The notes beneath the pieces are model-generated. The model did no database searches and had not been told where the DNA came from. It saw only the letters and a list, made by a program, of their open reading frames with translations. The position numbers and the translations under genes were made by a program. Positions 23,711 to 28,846 of a stretch of 28,846 bases of DNA are shown piece by piece. Source of the stretch: CAZAGD01 sp049699975. GTDB lineage: Bacteria; Desulfobacterota; SM23-61. The stretch's first letter is position 1, and each line of letters begins with the position of its first letter. Location: contig JBNAWB010000023.1 in the NCBI GenBank assembly GCA_049699975.1, positions 1 through 28,846 of the forward strand. Reading direction: 5' to 3'.

Positions 23711-25099
23711 TCAAGGGGGGAATGGAATGTCCGTTGGTCTCACCCCATCCCAGCATTTCAAACATAAGTCCGCCCGGCGGAATTTAAGGGCTTGGACAAA
23801 TTCTTCTAAGCTATTGTATTTTAAGGAATCCGCTTCTATTTGGCGGCCTATCCAAGATTCCAAATCTCTTAATTGTTTAACAGAAGTAATGTTTCCGGTA
23901 GGCATAAATTGGCGGGCGGCTAATTCTTCATAAGAACGGGTAGAGATCCCAAAATCGCATGGGTACATTAGGGGAGGGCAAGAAATGCGCACATGAACTT
24001 CTTTTGCTCCGGCTTTCTTGAGCTCCCTTACCTTATCACGTATTTGCGTGCCCCGCACAATAGAATCATCGCAGAGGACTATCCGCTTATTCTTTACGGC
24101 ATAAGGTAAAACAGAAAGTTTTCGTTTGGCCATCTTTTCTCGCGCAGATTGGCTGGACAAAGTGTAACTCCGATCAGCATACCGGTTATACAAAAACACG
24201 TCTTGATAAGTTAATTTTGAATAGAGGTGATAACCTAAGGCATGACCAATACCAGACATGGGCACGGGAGCTACTATATCTGCCTCCAATCCGCCTTCTG
24301 CTAAGTCCCGCTTAGCCAGGCTCTGACCCATATTCAGCCGTGCTTCCTGCACATATAGACCATCGATAATTGAATCTATGCTGGCCGTATAGGCCCATTC
24401 AAAAGCACAGTGAGCCCGCCGCGGAGAAGGAAGGTTTAAAAGGCTCTGAAATCCTTGTTCATTAATCAAAACTACTTCTCCAGGTTTAACGTCACGCACC
24501 ACTTGCATATCTAAATTTTGCAGAGCTCGGGACTCTGAGCTTACGGCATAACGCCCATCGTCCTTGCCCAAAATGAGTGGTCGGAATCCAAAAACATCCC
24601 GCGTGGCATAAATGCCTTCTTTGGTTAGGATAACTAAGGAATAAGCCCCTTTAATCTTCTTAGCCAATTCCCCAAGGCCCGTAAGTATGTCCCCAGCTGC
24701 AATTATTATTTTGGAGATCAATTCAATATTGTAACTGCGAAAGAAGGCCTGTCCTCGTTCTTTCATTTGGCTGATTAGTTCTTCAGCGTTGATAATATTG
24801 CCACTAAAGGCCAAGGAAAGCTCCCCCAGCCGTGTCTGCCACATAACTGGCTGGCGCTCCCATAAGCTAACATGACCAATGCCCATATTTCCTTTTAAAC
24901 GCCGTAAATCTTCCTCGGTGAAAGTATTACCCACTTTACCATGATGAGTAACCTGATTTATGTGCCCATCAAATGTAGCCATGCCGCAATATTCTTGGCC
25001 TCTATGTTGCAGAAAATCAATTCCTTGGTAAATATCTTCTACACAAGGCCGATTAGCATAAATACCGAAGACGCCACAATTTTCCCTAATTTCTTTCAT
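23711..25099 (-). CDS. purF: Amidophosphoribosyltransferase-like protein (PurF) with altered glutamine site
   Basis: 462 residues with the PurF layout: an N-terminal class II glutaminase domain and a C-terminal phosphoribosyltransferase domain, the first enzyme of purine synthesis. Intact are nucleophile C8 after a 7-residue propeptide (ENCGVFGI), QHRGQE (31-36), the PRPP loop VLCDDSIVRGTQ (341-352) and four Cys at the Fe-S ligand places (C231, C381, C446, C449), as in the Bacillus type. Changed are residues that bind glutamine or form the oxyanion hole: HVRY(S/P)T is HVSLW (Arg to S78), HNGN is FSGN (Asn to S99), and SDSE is YNIE (Asp to N124). VPxSG in the PRT domain is VPMSG. It may be ammonia-dependent, use another donor, or be a paralogue with another job; a normal purF elsewhere in the genome is possible. 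ATG 25099 has AAAGG 8 bases upstream. Confidence 0.85.
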   Translation of the reverse strand: MKEIRENCGVFGIYANRPCVEDIYQGIDFLQHRGQEYCGMATFDGHINQVTHHGKVGNTFTEEDLRRLKGNMGIGHVSLWERQPVMWQTRLGELSLAFSGNIINAEELISQMKERGQAFFRSYNIELISKIIIAAGDILTGLGELAKKIKGAYSLVILTKEGIYATRDVFGFRPLILGKDDGRYAVSSESRALQNLDMQVVRDVKPGEVVLINEQGFQSLLNLPSPRRAHCAFEWAYTASIDSIIDGLYVQEARLNMGQSLAKRDLAEGGLEADIVAPVPMSGIGHALGYHLYSKLTYQDVFLYNRYADRSYTLSSQSAREKMAKRKLSVLPYAVKNKRIVLCDDSIVRGTQIRDKVRELKKAGAKEVHVRISCPPLMYPCDFGISTRSYEELAARQFMPTGNITSVKQLRDLESWIGRQIEADSLKYNSLEEFVQALKFRRADLCLKCWDGVRPTDIPFPP

Positions 25100-25117
25100 G
25101 AATTTTACCTTTCCTTA

Positions 25118-25147
25118 ATTATTGATGAGCCCATTAAATATTTTACT
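25118..25147. repeat. Leader element upstream of purF, related to the carB leader
   Basis: Matches 28438-28467 at 25 of 30 positions, and sits 18 bases before the purF start while the other sits 16 bases before the carB start, in the same orientation. It contains TTGAT-N6-ATTAA, an imperfect dyad (perfect TTAAT-N6-ATTAA at carB). It may be a shared regulatory leader or a remnant of a small repeat element. Confidence 0.5.
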
Positions 25148-25220
25148 TCTTCTTCCGCCTTTTCTTTCGGGGGCGAGTTCTTCATGAGAAAATTGGTGTA
25201 CCCACCTGACCACTGCTACG

Positions 25221-28200
25221 TTATTTTATATCTGCATGATAACTTTGCAAAGATTTGGCTCGGGCATGTCCTTTCTTTACGGCCGCAATTCCCTTAGCCG
25301 CAGCTACGGCTGCTGCAATAGTTGTTATGTAAGGTATTTTATATTTTATGGCGGCTTTGCGGATGTATGAATCATCGTACACGCTTTTCCGGCCAATAGG
25401 CGTATTAATTACTAATTGGATTTCCCCATTCATTATAGCATCCACGATATTAGGTCTACCTTCATGCATCTTTAAAATTAGGTCAGTCTCTACTCCATGC
25501 TGGTTCAGAAATTGACGCGTCCCAGAGGTAGCCTTAATTTTAAACCCCAGGTTTTTAAACTCCCTGGCTACTTCCACAGCTCCTCCTTTATCCCGATCAT
25601 TTACTGTAATCAATACTGTACCTTGAGTAGGCAGCAAGGAAAAAGCTGCTTCTTCGGCCTTATAAAAAGCCAACCCAAAAGAATCAGCCAGCCCTAAAAC
25701 CTCTCCTGTTGACCGCATCTCCGGCCCTAAAACTGGATCAACTTCGGGAAACATATTAAAAGGAAAAACTGCCTCTTTGACGCCAAAATGATAGAAAGAC
25801 CTCGGTTTTAGGTTTAGCTGGGAAAGCTTCTTTCCCAACATTATTTGCGTGGCCAAGCGGGCCATGGGAATATTGCAAACTTTGGAGACTAAAGGTACGG
25901 TGCGCGACGCTCGCGGGTTGGCTTCCAGGATATAAACGATATCATTAGCGATAGCGTATTGAATATTCATCAAGCCGATGACTTTAAATTCTACAGCAAT
26001 TTTACGCGTATATTCATAAATAGTATCTAAATGGCGGCGGGGAATGCTTACCGGAGGAATAACGCAAGCTGAGTCACCTGAATGGATTCCAGCAAGCTCG
26101 ATATGTTCCATTACGGCAGGAACATAAGCATCTTCTCCATCAGCAATGGCATCGGCCTCTGTCTCTATAGCATTTTCTAAGAATTTATCGATGAGAATAG
26201 GACGTTCAGGAGTAACTCCTACGGCCGCCTCCACATATTCCTTGAGCATTTCTTCATCATGAACCACTTCCATCCCCCGGCCGCCCAGCACATAAGAAGG
26301 CCGCACCATCAAGGGATAGCCAATTCTTTGGGCAACCTCTATTGCTTCCTGTAAATTACTTGCCATTCCGGATTCGGGCATAGGAATTCCTAATTCCTTC
26401 ATTTTTTGGCGAAATCTGTCCCGGTCTTCGGCTAAGTCGATCGTTTCCGGAGATGTCCCCAATATTTTTACGCCCGCCCTACTCAGTTCGGCTGCGATAT
26501 TTAATGGCGTTTGGCCGCCGAATTGGACAATTACCCCTTCCGGTTTTTCTTTTTCATAGATGGCCAGAACGTCTTCCACAGTTAAAGGCTCAAAATAAAG
26601 CTTATCAGACGTGTCATAATCTGTAGAAACTGTCTCGGGGTTGCAATTGATCATGATGGACTCGTATCCTTCATCTCTTAAGGCAAAGGCAGCATGCACA
26701 CAGCAGTAATCGAATTCAATTCCCTGACCGATCCGATTAGGACCTCCTCCCAAAACCATTACTTTGCGCCTGTTGCTCACCTTTACTTTATCAGTTGCGT
26801 TATACGTGGAGTAATAATAAGCAGCATTTTCCACTCCACTCACCGGCACAGCATCCCAGGCCTGGCGAACTTCAATTGCTTTTCGCCCTTCCCTTATCTC
26901 TTCTTCCGGGATCTTTAAGAGTAAAGATAGATAACGATCGGAAAAACCGTCTTGCTTTGCTTGCCGCAAAAGTTCGGCAGGAATAGGCCGTCCCCGGTAG
27001 CTGAGGATCTGCTCCTCTAATTCAACCAATTCCTTCATTTGCTGGATAAACCAAGGCTTGATATATGTTTTGCAATAAAGATCTTCAATCTTAGCTCCCT
27101 TGCGCAAAGCTTCATACATAATAAATTGACGTTCACTCGAAGGTTCGGCTAACAGATCCATTAGTTCGGATAATGTTTTTTGGTGAAAGTCTTTGGCAAA
27201 GCCTAGCCCATAGCGCCCTTTTTCTAAGGAACGGACTGCTTTTTGAAAAGCTTCTTTATATGTCTTGCCTATGGCCATGACCTCGCCCACTGCCCTCATC
27301 TGGGTACCTAATTTATCTTCTACGCCCCGGAATTTCTCGAAGTCCCAGCGGGCAAATTTGACGACTACATAATCCCCGGAAGGAGTATATTTGTCTAAAG
27401 TCCCTTCGCGCCAATAAGGAATTTCATCCAAAGTCAACCCCGCAGCGAGCATGGCGGAAATTAAAGCGATGGGAAAGCCTGTAGCCTTAGAGGCCAAAGC
27501 TGAAGAGCGGGATGTTCTGGGGTTAATCTCAATCACCACTACCCGCCCTGTTTCTGGATCATGAGCAAATTGGATATTTGTACCCCCAATTACTTGAATT
27601 GCTTCCACAATATCATAAGAATATTTCTGCAGTTTTTTTTGCAGTTCCGGAGAGATGGTCAGCATTGGCGCTGTACAAAAAGAATCTCCGGTATGGACGC
27701 CCATAGCATCTACATTTTCTATGAAACAAACAGTAATCATCTGATTCTTAGCATCCCTAACTACTTCCAGTTCCAGCTCCTCCCAGCCCAAAACTGATTG
27801 TTCAACCAAGATTTGCCCGATTAAACTGGCCGACAAGCCCCGGCTGGCCACGGTGCGCAGCTCCTCCAGATTATAAACCATGCCGCCACCTGTTCCACCT
27901 AAGGTGTAAGCTGGGCGAATAACCACTGGATAACCAATCTGGGCGGCAATCTCTTCTGCTTCTTTTACACTAAAAGCAGGGGCGCTACGCGGCATGGGAA
28001 TTCCTAACTTGGCCATGGTTTCTTTAAAGGCAATTCGGTCTTCACCCCTTATAATTGCTTCCAATTGTACCCCGATTACTTGCACATTATATTTAGCAAG
28101 CACTCCTGTCCGGGCTAATTCGGCAGTAAGATTCAAGCCCGTTTGGCCACCTAAATTAGGCAGGATAGCATCTGGCCTTTCATTTTCAATAATCTCCGTT

Positions 28201-28421
28201 AAATACTGCACATTAAGAGGTTCTATATAGGTTACATCAGCCATACCTGGATCAGTCATTATAGTTGCTGGGTTGGAATTGACTAAAACGATTTCATAGC
28301 CCAGCTTGCGCAGAGCTTTGCAAGCCTGAGTTCCGGAATAATCGAATTCACAGGCTTGTCCGATAATAATGGGCCCAGAACCGATGATCATTACTTTTTT
28401 TATATCTCTTCTTGGTGGCAT
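25221..28421 (-). CDS. carB: Carbamoyl-phosphate synthase large subunit
   Basis: Makes carbamoyl phosphate for pyrimidines and arginine from bicarbonate, ATP and ammonia delivered by the small subunit CarA. The 1066 residues equal the usual CarB length. Two ATP-grasp halves are visible: the first with MIIGSGPIIIGQACEFDYSG (11-30) and VIRPAYTLGGTGGGM, the second with VLGGGPNRIGQGIEFDYCC (about 557) and VRPSYVLGGRGMEVV. ENA-type metal motifs appear as VIEINPRTSRSSAL and ILEANPRASRTVPL. The C-terminal MGS allosteric domain (about 935-1066) contains VNDRDKGGAVEVA and INTPIGRKS. ATG 28421 has GAGGAG 5 bases upstream. carA is not in the window. It is followed by purF after 121 bp. Confidence 0.98.
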   Translation of the reverse strand: MPPRRDIKKVMIIGSGPIIIGQACEFDYSGTQACKALRKLGYEIVLVNSNPATIMTDPGMADVTYIEPLNVQYLTEIIENERPDAILPNLGGQTGLNLTAELARTGVLAKYNVQVIGVQLEAIIRGEDRIAFKETMAKLGIPMPRSAPAFSVKEAEEIAAQIGYPVVIRPAYTLGGTGGGMVYNLEELRTVASRGLSASLIGQILVEQSVLGWEELELEVVRDAKNQMITVCFIENVDAMGVHTGDSFCTAPMLTISPELQKKLQKYSYDIVEAIQVIGGTNIQFAHDPETGRVVVIEINPRTSRSSALASKATGFPIALISAMLAAGLTLDEIPYWREGTLDKYTPSGDYVVVKFARWDFEKFRGVEDKLGTQMRAVGEVMAIGKTYKEAFQKAVRSLEKGRYGLGFAKDFHQKTLSELMDLLAEPSSERQFIMYEALRKGAKIEDLYCKTYIKPWFIQQMKELVELEEQILSYRGRPIPAELLRQAKQDGFSDRYLSLLLKIPEEEIREGRKAIEVRQAWDAVPVSGVENAAYYYSTYNATDKVKVSNRRKVMVLGGGPNRIGQGIEFDYCCVHAAFALRDEGYESIMINCNPETVSTDYDTSDKLYFEPLTVEDVLAIYEKEKPEGVIVQFGGQTPLNIAAELSRAGVKILGTSPETIDLAEDRDRFRQKMKELGIPMPESGMASNLQEAIEVAQRIGYPLMVRPSYVLGGRGMEVVHDEEMLKEYVEAAVGVTPERPILIDKFLENAIETEADAIADGEDAYVPAVMEHIELAGIHSGDSACVIPPVSIPRRHLDTIYEYTRKIAVEFKVIGLMNIQYAIANDIVYILEANPRASRTVPLVSKVCNIPMARLATQIMLGKKLSQLNLKPRSFYHFGVKEAVFPFNMFPEVDPVLGPEMRSTGEVLGLADSFGLAFYKAEEAAFSLLPTQGTVLITVNDRDKGGAVEVAREFKNLGFKIKATSGTRQFLNQHGVETDLILKMHEGRPNIVDAIMNGEIQLVINTPIGRKSVYDDSYIRKAAIKYKIPYITTIAAAVAAAKGIAAVKKGHARAKSLQSYHADIK

Positions 28422-28437
28422 AATTTCTCCTCTCTAA

Positions 28438-28580
28438 ATTATTAATAAGAGCATTAAACATTTTACATGCTTTGTCATGGCGAGCCCGAAGGGCGTGGGT
28501 CGCATCGCCCCTCGTGGCTGGACTTCTATAAATAACCCTTAGGTTATGGTGTAAAACATAATTTTCTCTCATTAATAATT
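28438..28580. repeat. 143-bp element with imperfect terminal inverted repeats
   Basis: 28438-28468 and the reverse complement of 28550-28580 agree at about 23 of 31 positions, with exact outer AATTATTAAT and inner TTTTACA blocks. The 81-bp interior contains GTCATGGCGAGC (28474-28485), a core also found at 27-44 and 8074-8091. This arrangement suggests a small MITE-like unit placed in the carB leader; a third, single arm-like copy lies at 25118-25147. Confidence 0.5.
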
Positions 28581-28607
28581 AGTGTTCTAATTCAACTCAA
28601 TTTAATA

Positions 28608-28637
28608 ATTATAACCAAATTTTTGAGATTTCGTCAT
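28608..28637 (-). promoter_or_regulatory. Possible sigma-70 promoter for the carB operon
   Basis: TATAAT (28608-28613, exact consensus on the minus strand) with ATGACG 18 bases upstream (28632-28637, four of six matches). It would give a leader of about 180 bases that includes the inverted-repeat element. The region is AT-rich, so chance is a real alternative. Confidence 0.35.
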
Positions 28638-28656
28638 CTGCATTCTTAATTCTCAT

Positions 28657-28686
28657 GTAATCCATCACTGAAGGGTGGGATTATTA
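28657..28686 (+). repeat. 30-bp dispersed repeat, copy 2
   Basis: Agrees with the reverse complement of 8194-8223 at 27 of 30 positions; begins GTAATCCATCACTG. Confidence 0.7.
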
Positions 28687-28818
28687 GAGGAATTTTTATT
28701 TTTGTAAGCGCCCGAGGCAGGCCAGAGGCAGGCATGAATGAAGAAGCATCGGCGGGAGAAGAAGATGCTCAAAGCCCATAACCGATTTTCTGCAAAGGGC
28801 AGGCGGCTTAAAAATTTT

Positions 28819-28846
28819 GTAGGGCAAGCCTTTAGGGCTTGCCGAA
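28819..28846 (+). repeat. 28-bp GTAGGGCAAG repeat at window edge
   Basis: Exact reverse complement of 7770-7797. It runs into the end of the window and may continue as a full hairpin like 7742-7797. Confidence 0.75.

Larger units (their letters stand above)
28422..28846. other. Intergenic region upstream of carB with repeats
   Basis: No gene seen in these 425 bp. It holds the carB ribosome binding site, an inverted-repeat element (28438-28580) with a GTCATGGCGAGC core inside, a possible promoter (28608-28637), a copy of the 30-bp repeat (28657-28686), GAGGCAGG direct repeats near 28711-28732 and half of the GTAGGGCAAG hairpin family at the window edge (28819-28846), whose other half would lie outside. 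Confidence 0.6.

Noticed and set aside
28348..28572. 74-codon minus-strand open frame over the carB start
   Set aside because: Overlaps the carB N-terminus in another frame and reads through the inverted-repeat element.

Overview
The window looks like chromosomal DNA from an anaerobic, Gram-negative-type bacterium of moderately low GC content. Clues are an outer-membrane polysaccharide-export lipoprotein, a fused-ATPase ECF vitamin transporter, a DUF169 protein, a DUF1858 protein with a 2[4Fe-4S] ferredoxin, and an old-yellow-enzyme/enoate-reductase type oxidoreductase. The gaps between genes carry short hairpin repeats of a kind common in uncultivated lineages. I cannot name a phylum with confidence; Desulfobacterota or a candidate phylum is a guess. 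No rRNA, tRNA, CRISPR array, insertion sequence or phage gene was found.

Layout. (1) 268-5604, minus strand: an ECF importer operon (S component, fused two-domain ATPase, EcfT) followed by a YyaL/DUF255 thioredoxin-fold protein. (2) 5605-5986: repeat-rich gap. (3) 5987-7547: PPP-type phosphatase and DUF169 protein, convergent with almost no gap. (4) 7548-8290: non-coding, packed with hairpin repeats, with a good promoter for the DUF169 gene. (5) 8291-13428, minus: FAD-dependent reductase, then a Wzc-like tyrosine autokinase and its Wza-like export lipoprotein. (6) 13677-17800, plus: secreted TPR protein, small secreted protein, flavodoxin-like protein, and a 666-residue FMN/FAD/Fe-S oxidoreductase. 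(7) 17797-19843, minus: NifU-C-like protein, ferredoxin, DUF1858 protein, TlpA-like thioredoxin and a Crp/Fnr regulator. (8) 20021-28421, minus: mutM, a TVP38/VTT membrane protein, a DUF4177-like small protein, enolase, trmO, a PurF-like protein and carB.

How the genes fit together. Region 7 reads as an iron-sulfur/thiol redox module. A perfect FNR-type palindrome lies upstream of the DUF1858-ferredoxin-NifU genes, and a Crp/Fnr protein with an FNR-like recognition helix is encoded 0.6 kb away. Region 8 looks like a housekeeping operon for nucleotide precursors, glycolysis and repair. Its most unusual member is the PurF-like protein, which keeps its catalytic Cys, PRPP loop and Fe-S cysteines but has lost three of the residues that class II amidotransferases use to bind glutamine or form the oxyanion hole. 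A related 30-bp sequence sits in the 5' leaders of both purF and carB.

The strongest leads are the altered PurF, the shared purF/carB leader element, the FNR-type site, and several families of short repeats that recur across the window. I did not see a clearly new multi-gene defence or mobile system.
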